Positions 28,798 through 35,781 of a stretch of DNA of 39,037 bases are shown here, in pieces. Origin of the DNA: an uncultured Acidimicrobiales bacterium (GTDB lineage Bacteria > Actinomycetota > Acidimicrobiia > Acidimicrobiales > AC-14). Location: assembly GCA_902805665.1 (NCBI GenBank), contig CADCTB010000221.1, positions 1 to 39,037 on the forward strand, in the 5' to 3' direction. Positions within the stretch are counted from its first letter, which is position 1, and every line of letters begins with the position of its first letter. Both the position numbers and the translations under genes were made by a program. A model generated the notes under the pieces. The model saw only the letters and a program-made list of their open reading frames with translations, had not been told where the DNA came from and did no database searches.

Positions 28798-31314
28798 ATG
28801 GGAATGTACGCAGTCGACACGGCCGACGCCGCTGAGCTGGGCGAACTCCGAGATGCTGCCCGTGGCGGTCGCGCCGCGGCGACCTTGCGCCGCCGCCAGC
28901 TGTCCCAGGGCAAGCAGGCGCTGAAGGGCGCAGCCGCGCTGCTCGCCGACGAGAACCTGCAGGCCAACGGCGCAGAGGCGGCCCCCGCGGCCAACGGTCA
29001 GGGCGCGCCGAACGGCACGCAAGGGGCTCAGGAGGCGCCGGCCGCCCCGACCGACGCCGTGGCCGCGGCTCACTTCGGCCGCTCCGTCTCCATGGAGCGC
29101 CGCCGTCAGCTGTCCCAGGGCAAGCAGGCGCTGAAAGGCGCTGGCGCGCTGAACGGCGCAGTGGACGTGCCGGCCAACGGCGCGAGTGCTCCACCCGCCG
29201 CCAACGGTCAAGGCGCGCCCAACGGCCAGACGGCTGCTCCCACGGACGCCGTCGCTGCGGCTCACTTCGGCCGCTCCGTCTCCATGGAGCGCCGCCGCCA
29301 GCTGTCCCAGGGCAAGCAGGCGATCAAGGGCGCCGGCGGGCTGCCGCCTGCCGAGAACCGCCAGGTCGACCGCGCCCCTGCGCCCCCTGCCGACGCTCAA
29401 GACGCGCCCAACGGGCAGTCGGCCGCCCCCACCGACGCCGTCACCGCCGCTCACCTCGGCCGTTCCCTCTCCGTGCAGCGCCGCCGCCAGCTGTCCCAGG
29501 GCAAGCTGGCGCTGAACGGCGCCGGCGCCCCGCCCGCCCCGCAGGACCGGCAGGTCGAGGCTGCTCGCGCGGCCAACGGTCAAGGCGCGCCGAACGGCCA
29601 GACCGCCGCCCCCACCGACGCCCTGACCGTCGCCCAGCTCGGCCGCGCCCTCTCCATGGAGCGCCGCCGCCAGCTGTCCCAGGGCAAGCAGGCCCTGACC
29701 GGCGCCGGCCCGCTGCCCGCGGCGGAGAACGTGCACGCCGACGTCGACGCCGGCGTCGACGCCGGCTCAGGTCGTGATCGGGCCCGGGCTCGGCGCGCCC
29801 AGGCGAGCCGCCTGGGCAGCGCAGGGATCAGCAGGCCGGAGCGACAGGGCCGGGTCAGGTACGTGCCCAAGGTCATCGAGTCGCCCACCCACGGCGGCCA
29901 GCACGTGACCGGGGTCCGGATCGGTCCGGGCGTGCAGGTCACGGGCGGAGAGCCCGGCGCTTCCCTCCCCGTGTCGGGCACGCAGTACGTTCCGGCCGAT
30001 GGCCCGGCCCCCGAGCCGGGCCACGGGGTCAAGGTCGGGCTGATGCGGACGCCGCAGGGCCTCGTCGTCTCAGGCACCACCGTTCGGGGCAACGTGCCCA
30101 TCACCGGTGACGAGCCCGGCGAGCACCTCCCCATCACCGGCGAAGCCGACCAGAAGTTCGACGACGACATCACGCCACGCGCTTATGGCGGATACCGTCC
30201 GGCGCAGTTCCCCCGCCGGGCCGACCCCCACGGCGCAACCGCGGTCGGCGGCAGGCTGGGTGTCCCACCGCCGCCCGCGCTGGCGCTGGAGATCACCGAC
30301 GACGGGCTGGGCGTCACGGGCACGGCCGTCGGCCGCAGCGGGCGGGTCACCGGGAACGAGGCCGGCGCCTGCCGCCCGATCACCGGCGACCAGTACCAGA
30401 ACCTCTACTCCACCGAGTGCGGCGCCATCGGTGGCGGTACCGCGCCGGCCGCCCACCTCGACCGGGCCCGTTTCGACCCGGTGACCGGGGGCAAGGTGAC
30501 CGTGGCGCAGACCTGGAAGGGCCAGCACGTCACCGGCCCGAGCCTGGAGTACCGCCCCAACGTCACCGGCGACGAGCCGGGTGACTGCCGCCCGGTGACC
30601 GGCACGCCCTACCAGGGGCCAACCACCATGTTCGGCTGGTGTGAGCCCGACGAGGTTGACCCGGCGACCCAGCGCCTCGAGCCCAGGCCTGCAGGCGTGG
30701 CGGTGACCGGCGACCTCCCCATGCACTCCGACCTGGTCACCGGCATCGAGCGCGGCTATCGGAACGACATCAGCGGGTCGTCGTACTACGGCGAGATGCG
30801 GCCCGCGGAGCCGGCGGTCGACGACGACTGGGCCCGCGGGTCCTTCCCGGTGGCCCAGGCCCGTCGCCTGGCCGGCAGGGAGCCCGCCAAAAAGAGGACC
30901 GACGCGGCGCCGCCACCGTCCTGCGAACCTGGCCGCATCACCGGGGCCTTCGCCATCAGCGCAGGCAGGGTGACGGGCAACAACGAGTTCCTGTTCCAGC
31001 CCCGCACCGTCCAGACTCGTGGCGCCACGCAAACGGCGATCACGGGCGAAGGGCGCACCGACGGTCGTGCGGTCACGGGTACCGCCGCCGCCTGGACGTC
31101 CCACGGCCTGGTCACGGGCACCGAGGGCGACATCGCGGCCGGGCGCAACCCCACCGAGGGCGGCGGCCCGTCCAACGCCTGGGCCGGAGCCCAAAGGTTC
31201 AAGAACCTGGCCACGCCCGGAGGGCCGAATGAGAACGCGAGGGTCACCGGCCGAGTCGGCGGGACCCCGAAGGACGGGGTCAGGGTCACCGTCTCCGGCG
31301 GAGCCCAAGGATGA
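28798..31314 (+). CDS. csoS2: CsoS2 carboxysome assembly protein
   Basis: 838 residues, intrinsically disordered scaffold linking RuBisCO to the shell. The N-terminal region has five repeats with an RRRQLSQGK core (residues 31, 101, 165, 228, 289), each followed by an Ala/Pro/Gly/Gln-rich linker such as NGQGAPNGQTAAPTDA. The middle region has five [V/I][T/S]G triplet repeats spaced by 8 residues (about 370-660), with few cysteines. The C-terminal region (about 700-838) has VTG and ITG blocks, GRNP, and ends VSGGAQG, close to the conserved shell-anchoring end of the family. No stop or canonical slippery frameshift leading to a short form was found. It overlaps csoSCA by 4 bp. Confidence 0.95.
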   Translation: MGMYAVDTADAAELGELRDAARGGRAAATLRRRQLSQGKQALKGAAALLADENLQANGAEAAPAANGQGAPNGTQGAQEAPAAPTDAVAAAHFGRSVSMERRRQLSQGKQALKGAGALNGAVDVPANGASAPPAANGQGAPNGQTAAPTDAVAAAHFGRSVSMERRRQLSQGKQAIKGAGGLPPAENRQVDRAPAPPADAQDAPNGQSAAPTDAVTAAHLGRSLSVQRRRQLSQGKLALNGAGAPPAPQDRQVEAARAANGQGAPNGQTAAPTDALTVAQLGRALSMERRRQLSQGKQALTGAGPLPAAENVHADVDAGVDAGSGRDRARARRAQASRLGSAGISRPERQGRVRYVPKVIESPTHGGQHVTGVRIGPGVQVTGGEPGASLPVSGTQYVPADGPAPEPGHGVKVGLMRTPQGLVVSGTTVRGNVPITGDEPGEHLPITGEADQKFDDDITPRAYGGYRPAQFPRRADPHGATAVGGRLGVPPPPALALEITDDGLGVTGTAVGRSGRVTGNEAGACRPITGDQYQNLYSTECGAIGGGTAPAAHLDRARFDPVTGGKVTVAQTWKGQHVTGPSLEYRPNVTGDEPGDCRPVTGTPYQGPTTMFGWCEPDEVDPATQRLEPRPAGVAVTGDLPMHSDLVTGIERGYRNDISGSSYYGEMRPAEPAVDDDWARGSFPVAQARRLAGREPAKKRTDAAPPPSCEPGRITGAFAISAGRVTGNNEFLFQPRTVQTRGATQTAITGEGRTDGRAVTGTAAAWTSHGLVTGTEGDIAAGRNPTEGGGPSNAWAGAQRFKNLATPGGPNENARVTGRVGGTPKDGVRVTVSGGAQG
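28888..29688 (+). repeat. Five tandem csoS2 N-repeat cores
   Basis: Near-identical 27-nt units coding RRRQLSQGK begin at 28888, 29098, 29290, 29479 and 29662. The periods shrink from 210 to 183 bp. A sixth copy (28712-28738) and a diverged one lie in the upstream 101-aa ORF. The DNA identity suggests recent or homogenised duplication. Confidence 0.85.
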
Positions 31315-32897
31315 AGTCCGTGCTCCAGCCCGACGGACGGTGGCTCGCTCCCTGGGACGCGGCTGCGGCCTGGCCGCGCCAGGGCGCGGTGGCGACGGTC
31401 ACGTCTCCGCCTGGCCGGGCGGCCCGGAACGGCGGGTTCGGGCTCAACGTCGCGGCGGGTGGGCATCCGCTGGCGGAGCCGGCGCTCAGCGCCGCCCTGA
31501 AGCAGCGAGCCGAGGAGATCGAGGCCGCCTTCGCGCTCATCCAACCCGTCCTACGCCGGCTGGCGCCGCGCCAGTTCGACGACGGCTTTCCCGAGCAGGC
31601 GCATGGCCAGCTGGTCAACTCGCTCGGGGTCGACATCCCCGCGGCTGAGCTCAACTCGTCCTGGAGCACACCGCTGGACCTCGGTCGCCTCCATGCCCGC
31701 TGCGTGCTCGGGACCTTCCGCAACCTGGTGGAGCGCGAGTTCGACCGGAACCTCCCCGCGCTGCTCGACGAGGGCGAGAGCGCCGAGGTGTTGATCCCGC
31801 GCTTCGGCTTCCACGCGGTCGACATCACCTCCTGCTCCGACGGGCGCCTCCTGGGGGCGGTGGACTTCATCCTCCGGGTGCCGCAGGCGGTCGTGGTGTG
31901 GCACGACGCCTATGCCGGCGCCATGTTCGACGTGGAGGACGCGCTGCACCGCTGGGAATCGGTGGAGCTTCGACGCTGGCGCGAGGGCCGTCCGAACGAC
32001 GCCAGCGAGCCCACCCGCTACCTGAAGGTCGGCCTCTACCACTTCAGCAGCGCCGATCCCCGCCACCAAGGCTGTGCCGCGCACGGCAGTGACGAGGTGC
32101 GCGCCGCCACCGCCCTGCTGGCGCGGCTCCAGGAGTTCGAGGGTGCCGTCGAGTCCACCCAGTGCTGTGGGGCGAGCGTGGCCACACTGCTCGTGGGGGT
32201 GGACACCGACACCGACGCCATCCGCGTCCACGTTCCGGATGCCGCTGGGCGGACCGACGTGGACCGCTTCGTTTCCAGCGCCGCGCTCTACGAGCAGACT
32301 GCGAGCCTCGGGCGCGAGGCCGCCAAGGAGTTCATCCGCCAAGTGGTCGCCGACTGCACCGGCGTGGACGCGGCCGACGCCCGGACCGAGGGCATGCGTT
32401 GGCTCTGCGGCTACCTGCTGAAGAACAACATCGGTCAGGTCGACGCGGTTCTGGGCTGGATCGGCGGACGGTACGCGGATCCCGGCCACACCGAGAAGCT
32501 GCTCGTGGCGGGCGACGCGATCGACGACGTTCAGCTGCGCAACCTCGCCTTCCAGGCACAGATGCGCACGCTCGAAGAAGGTGCCGTCGACCTCGACGTC
32601 GGCATCGGGATCCTCCGCAGGACGAACGCGCCGCACGGGCTTGCGGTTCCGGTGCTCGTGCACGTCGCCTACGACGAGCGCATCCCGGGCGCCTGCGCCA
32701 CCGCGCAAACACGTGCTCGCCGCCTCACCGCGGCCATCGAGACCCGGTATGCAGATGCGGCCGGCAGTGATGGCCTCGTCGTTCAAGGGGTCGTGCGGGC
32801 GCGGGGCCGGGCGCGGCTGGAGCTGGTCGAGGCGGAGGGCGACGGGCCAATGAGCTCGCTCCCACCCGGAGCGCGACGGAAGGAGGCACTGCGATGA
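31311..32897 (+). CDS. csoSCA: Carboxysome shell carbonic anhydrase CsoSCA
   Basis: 528 residues from ATG 31311, an ATGA overlap with csoS2. In the family (numbering of the Halothiobacillus enzyme) zinc is held by C173, H242 and C253, with D175 and R177 as active-site partners. Here C175-x-D177-x-R179 (ITSCSDGR), H244 (GLYHFSS) and C255 (HQGCAAHG) give the same spacing, H to C being 11 in both. It should convert bicarbonate to CO2 inside the carboxysome. The first 90 residues are an Ala/Pro-rich N-terminal region, the part that binds RuBisCO in other members. The start of csoS4A overlaps its stop by 4 bp. Confidence 0.95.
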   Translation: MKSVLQPDGRWLAPWDAAAAWPRQGAVATVTSPPGRAARNGGFGLNVAAGGHPLAEPALSAALKQRAEEIEAAFALIQPVLRRLAPRQFDDGFPEQAHGQLVNSLGVDIPAAELNSSWSTPLDLGRLHARCVLGTFRNLVEREFDRNLPALLDEGESAEVLIPRFGFHAVDITSCSDGRLLGAVDFILRVPQAVVVWHDAYAGAMFDVEDALHRWESVELRRWREGRPNDASEPTRYLKVGLYHFSSADPRHQGCAAHGSDEVRAATALLARLQEFEGAVESTQCCGASVATLLVGVDTDTDAIRVHVPDAAGRTDVDRFVSSAALYEQTASLGREAAKEFIRQVVADCTGVDAADARTEGMRWLCGYLLKNNIGQVDAVLGWIGGRYADPGHTEKLLVAGDAIDDVQLRNLAFQAQMRTLEEGAVDLDVGIGILRRTNAPHGLAVPVLVHVAYDERIPGACATAQTRARRLTAAIETRYADAAGSDGLVVQGVVRARGRARLELVEAEGDGPMSSLPPGARRKEALR

Positions 32898-33241
32898 AGA
32901 TCTTCTGCGTCGAAGGCACGCTGGTCGCCACGGCCCGCATCGGTGGCCTCGAGCTCCACCGGCTGCTGGTCGTCGTGGACCGCAAGGGAGGCAAGCAGGT
33001 GGCGGTCGACCCCGTCGGCTGCAAGCCCGGCGACTGGGTGATCGCGTGTGGAAGCTCGGCGGCGCGCGAAGCCGCCGGCCACAAGGACTACCCGAGCGAC
33101 CTGACCATCGTCGGCATCATCGACTTTTGGGACGAGGAGGCCCCGGGACAAGACAGCCCGGAGGAGGAGCGCCCCGACGAGCCGGAGCTGTTGGTCGTGG
33201 AGTCGGTCGCCCCCTCTTCGAACGGTGGGGCCCGACGATGA
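32894..33241 (+). CDS. csoS4A: Carboxysome vertex protein CsoS4A
   Basis: 115 residues, BMC-P (EutN/CcmL) fold: MKIFCVEGTLVATARIGGLELHRLLVVVDR, then a VAVDPVGCKPGDWVIACGSSAARE loop and a SDLTIVGIIDFWDEE end. Pentamers cap the icosahedral shell vertices. The C-terminus has a long acidic, Pro/Ser-rich extension (about 84-115, EEAPGQDSPEEERPDEPE) that is not part of the fold. It starts in an ATGA overlap with csoSCA and ends in another with csoS4B, so all three are coupled. Confidence 0.95.
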   Translation: MKIFCVEGTLVATARIGGLELHRLLVVVDRKGGKQVAVDPVGCKPGDWVIACGSSAAREAAGHKDYPSDLTIVGIIDFWDEEAPGQDSPEEERPDEPELLVVESVAPSSNGGARR

Positions 33242-33498
33242 ACATCCAACGCGTCGTCGGCGATCTCGTCGCCACCAGTCGAACCCCCATGCTCCAGAAC
33301 CGGTCGCTACGGGTGGTCGAGGACGACAGCGGCGACCTGGAAGTGGCGCTCGACCCGGTCGGCACAAGGCCGGGCGACTTCGTCATCACCATCAGCACCT
33401 CGGCGGCCCGCCATGCCACCGGCGATTACCGCGTCACCACCGACCTGACCATCGGCGGAATCATCGACGACTGGAGCGAGGAGCGATGGCGCGACTGA
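33238..33498 (+). CDS. csoS4B: Carboxysome vertex protein CsoS4B
   Basis: 86 residues from ATG 33238, overlapping csoS4A by 4 bp. Another BMC-P protein: MNIQRVVGDLVATSRTPMLQNRSLRVVED, then LEVALDPVGTRPGDFVITISTSAARHATGDYRVTTDLTIGGIIDDW. It matches CsoS4A block by block without its acidic tail. The two vertex proteins are usually encoded together. 62 bp separate it from csoS1. Confidence 0.95.
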   Translation: MNIQRVVGDLVATSRTPMLQNRSLRVVEDDSGDLEVALDPVGTRPGDFVITISTSAARHATGDYRVTTDLTIGGIIDDWSEERWRD

Positions 33499-33560
33499 CC
33501 CGGTCCACTCCCACCCTGTAACACCCGATCTCAACTCACATACGGAGGAAAGCAGAGAAG

Positions 33561-33893
33561 ATGGCCAACCAAAATGGAAGTTCCGACATTCCGGGCATTG
33601 CCCTGGGCATGATCGAGACCCGGGGCCTCGTCCCCGCGATCGAGGCTGCCGACGCCATGACCAAGGCGTCAGAGGTGCGGCTGATCGGCCGCCAGTTCGT
33701 CGGCGGCGGCTACGTCACCGTGCTGGTGCGTGGCGAGACGGGCGCCGTCAACGCCGCAGTCCGTGCCGGTGCTGACGCGTGCGAGCGCGTGGGCGACGGC
33801 CTGGCTGCTGCACACATCATCGCCCGGCCGCACGGCGAGGTCGAGAACATCCTTCCCGACAGTCCCCGCGAAACCCAGGTCGCCCCGGTCTAG
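33561..33893 (+). CDS. csoS1: Carboxysome major shell protein CsoS1 (BMC-H)
   Basis: 110 residues from ATG 33561, with GGAGGAAAG about 12 nt before. A single BMC domain: IALGMIETRGLVPAIEAADAMTKASEVRLIGRQFVGGGYVTVLVRGETGAVNAAVRAGADACERVGDGLAAAHIIARPHGEVENILP. Hexamers tile the shell facets, and the GGGYVTV loop shapes the central pore. It is the only BMC-H gene in the window; many alpha-carboxysome loci carry two or three csoS1 copies. No csoS1D-type tandem domain protein is seen. A long inverted repeat follows the stop. Confidence 0.95.
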   Translation: MANQNGSSDIPGIALGMIETRGLVPAIEAADAMTKASEVRLIGRQFVGGGYVTVLVRGETGAVNAAVRAGADACERVGDGLAAAHIIARPHGEVENILPDSPRETQVAPV

Positions 33894-33941
33894 GGCCCTC
33901 CAGGTGAACGATTCGCTCCGCCGCGGTACTCCGGGGCGGCG

Positions 33942-33978
33942 ATCCTGAACGCCAGGCAGTCCGGCTGGCGTTCAGGAT
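33942..33978 (+). terminator. Long stem-loop after csoS1
   Basis: A 14-bp perfect stem (ATCCTGAACGCCAG at 33942-33955, complement at 33965-33978) with a 9-nt loop lies between csoS1 and the acRAF-like gene. It is followed by TTCCCCATTC rather than a U-tract. It may be a partial terminator or an RNA stabiliser that keeps csoS1 mRNA abundant relative to downstream genes. Confidence 0.65.
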
Positions 33979-34005
33979 TCCCCATTCACCGACGAGGAGA
34001 ATGAA

Positions 34006-34281
34006 ATGACTACAGAACCCCGATGGCCGGAGGGCTGGACGGAGGTCGAAAGACCGCCGTCGTTGTACCGCCGCTTCGAGTTCGCCGACTACTCCGAGAC
34101 ACGAGCCTTCCTCAACCGGCTCGCGAGCCTGTCGAAGGAGACCGGGCTCGATCCGGACCTGAGCTTCACCCGGACACACGTCACCGTCACGGTGTATGGC
34201 GCGGATGGAGCGACAGTCGACGCGGAGGCACGAGAGTTCGCTGCGCGCGCCGAGGCAATCGCTACCTTGGAGGCAGCTTGA
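34006..34281 (+). CDS. Pterin-4a-carbinolamine dehydratase-like RuBisCO assembly factor (acRAF)
   Basis: 91 residues from ATG 34006, with GAGGAG in the leader. The PCD fold is recognisable (PSLYRRFEFADYSETRAFLNRLASLSKETGLDPDLSFTRTHVTVTVYG), but the dehydratase His-His-Pro is replaced by Leu-Asp-Pro, so it is unlikely to be an active enzyme. Such degenerate PCDs in cso operons (acRAF) help RuBisCO assembly. Position, size and lost active site support that role. It follows csoS1 after a stem-loop and precedes the 96-aa gene by 1 bp. Confidence 0.88.
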   Translation: MTTEPRWPEGWTEVERPPSLYRRFEFADYSETRAFLNRLASLSKETGLDPDLSFTRTHVTVTVYGADGATVDAEAREFAARAEAIATLEAA

Positions 34282-34282
34282 C

Positions 34283-34573
34283 ATGACCCCCGCTAAACGC
34301 CGCCCGGCCACCCCCGTGAGCCCGGGCTCCACGAGAATGGCCCCGGACGTGCCCAGAGTGGCGAACCGGGCGCCCGCGTCTCCTGTGGAGACGAAGGACG
34401 ACACCCAACTGCTCGGCCCCGAGGGCGAACCCATCGCCTTGGAAGCTGCAACCGAAGATGCCGGTGGCGACCCGGCCCCTCCGCAGACCGGGCAAGTGGA
34501 CCCTGAGGCTCGCGCGACGCAGTCGCGACGGCGACCTGGTGGGCTGTACCCGCTACCCGTCTGGCCGGACTGA
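34283..34573 (+). CDS. Disordered 96-aa protein of the cso locus (McdB-like?)
   Basis: 96 residues from ATG 34283, one base after the acRAF stop. It is low in hydrophobics: a basic start (TPAKRRPATPVSPGSTRMAP), a Pro/Ala/Glu/Gln-rich middle (EGEPIALEAATEDAGGDPAPPQTGQ), a basic patch (SRRRPGG) and an aromatic end LYPLPVWPD with the only tryptophan three residues from the terminus. It should be disordered. Alpha-carboxysome McdB positioning proteins are also small, disordered and noted for a C-terminal tryptophan, so McdB is one candidate identity. No ParA-like McdA is seen nearby, and the likeness is not a homology claim. The stop and the Nudix start overlap as TGATG. Confidence 0.6.
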   Translation: MTPAKRRPATPVSPGSTRMAPDVPRVANRAPASPVETKDDTQLLGPEGEPIALEAATEDAGGDPAPPQTGQVDPEARATQSRRRPGGLYPLPVWPD

Positions 34574-35571
34574 TGCTGCCTGGCCGCCGTCTACCCCTCC
34601 GCGGTCGTCCCGTGGTGGACGTGGCGGTCGGCGTGGTCCGCGCGCCCGACGGGCGGGTATTGCTGGCAGAGCGCAGGCCCGGCAGGGACGCGGCCGGCTT
34701 CTGGGAGATTCCCGGAGGCCAGGTCGAGCCGGGCGAGAGCCCGGCCGGGGCTGCGGCGCGTGAGTTGCTCGAGGAGGTCGGCATCCACGCCCTCGAGCTC
34801 GCGCCCTGGCGGGTCTACGAGCACGACTTCCCGGCCAAGCGCGTGCGGCTGCACTGGTTCAACGTGCGCCGGTGGTCGGGCGAGCCCAAGGGCAGGGAAG
34901 GTCAGCAGGTGGCATGGGTGGACCCCGCCCGGCCGACGGTCGGGCCACTGCTGCCGAGCAACGAGCTCGCCTTCGCCACGTTGGCGCTCCCCGAGCTGGT
35001 GGGAGTGGCCCGGGTGAACCACGCGCCGGGCGCTCCTCAGGAGCTGCTGGCGAGGATCCCGTCGTTGGCGGCCGGCGGCCTGCGGCTCCTGATCGTGCGA
35101 GCGCTGGACCTGGCGCCCGGTCAGCGCGTCCAGCTCACCCGCCGGCTGCGCGACAGCAGGCGGGGGACCGAGCTGCGCCTCCTTCTCTCCGGGACGGCGC
35201 TGGAGGCTCGCCAGGCCGGTGCCTGCGGGCTGCACAGCACGGCCGCCGCGCTGGCCGGCCTCATAGAGCGGCCGCCCACGCGGCTGTGGGCGGTGTCAGC
35301 CCACAACGCACGGGACCTCGAGCGCGCCAGTGCCCTGGGTGCCGACTTCGCCATCGTGTCGCCGGTTCTGCCGACGGCTTCGCACCCCGGAGACCAGGCG
35401 TTGGGTTGGGACGGCCTGCAGGCGCTGGCGGCAGCCAGCCCGTTGCCTGTCTACGCGCAAGGGGGGCTGGGGCCTGGTGACATCGGCGCGGCGCACTCGG
35501 TAGGGGCGCTGGGTGTGGCCGTCGACATCTCCCGCCTCTCGAGCTCGGGCCGCAACGGGTCCACGCCGTGA
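34573..35571 (+). CDS. Nudix hydrolase fused to a ThiE/TenI-like domain
   Basis: 332 residues from ATG 34573 (TGATG with the previous gene). Residues 14-135 are a MutT-like Nudix domain with box GGQVEPGESPAGAAARELLEEVGI. Residues 155-325 are a TIM-barrel domain like thiamine-phosphate synthase/TenI (ADFAIVSPVLPTASH, VYAQGGLGPGDI, GALGVAVDIS), with AQGGL where the synthase has AIGGI. This two-domain protein is known from proteobacteria, where the ThiE-like half lacks a proven activity. Removal of oxidised nucleotides, or of a damaged cofactor or sugar phosphate, is possible. Its place inside the cso operon hints at a role in keeping RuBisCO chemistry clean; that is inference. Confidence 0.85.
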   Translation: MLPGRRLPLRGRPVVDVAVGVVRAPDGRVLLAERRPGRDAAGFWEIPGGQVEPGESPAGAAARELLEEVGIHALELAPWRVYEHDFPAKRVRLHWFNVRRWSGEPKGREGQQVAWVDPARPTVGPLLPSNELAFATLALPELVGVARVNHAPGAPQELLARIPSLAAGGLRLLIVRALDLAPGQRVQLTRRLRDSRRGTELRLLLSGTALEARQAGACGLHSTAAALAGLIERPPTRLWAVSAHNARDLERASALGADFAIVSPVLPTASHPGDQALGWDGLQALAAASPLPVYAQGGLGPGDIGAAHSVGALGVAVDISRLSSSGRNGSTP

Positions 35572-35612
35572 TCGAGCGGCCGTCGGATAGTGATTGATGG
35601 ACGGACCGACTG

Positions 35613-35732
35613 ATGGACCGAGTCGTGAACAGCACGCTCGGTCCCGTGATCGTCTTCCTCATGCTCGGGGGAGCGATGGGCTTTCTCCGCTCCAATCTTG
35701 AGGTACCGCAGGGCAGGCGAGACAGCACCTGA
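35613..35732 (+). CDS. 39-aa single-pass membrane peptide before dabB
   Basis: ATG 35613 to TGA at 35730-35732. The peptide is MDRVVNSTLG, a hydrophobic PVIVFLMLGGAMGFL helix, then a polar, basic tail (RSNLEVPQGRRDST). It fits the 210-bp gap between the Nudix gene and dabB. A tiny one-helix peptide beside a membrane transporter could be an accessory subunit. An upstream ATG at 35597 is in another frame. No family is recognised. Confidence 0.45.
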   Translation: MDRVVNSTLGPVIVFLMLGGAMGFLRSNLEVPQGRRDST

Positions 35733-35781
35733 CGATCGAATGGCCGTCAAGCGTTTTGCTGCGTAGGGTGCCTCGCTCGAG

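Noticed and set aside
28860-29690. Regular repeats as a CRISPR array
   Set aside because: The units are 27 bp with 150-180 bp spacing, lie in frame in csoS2 and encode protein repeats.
28471-29736. 421-codon minus-strand frame opposite csoS2
   Set aside because: Its repeats are just the reverse reading of the csoS2 N-repeats.
30880-30900. AAA AAG run near residue 698 of CsoS2 as a programmed frameshift site
   Set aside because: The heptamer would be C AAA AAG, not X XXY YYZ, and the -1 frame stays open for more than 100 codons to about 31230, so it would not give the usual short CsoS2A form.
31551-32786. 411-codon minus-strand frame opposite csoSCA
   Set aside because: Shadow of csoSCA, which has intact zinc ligands on the plus strand.
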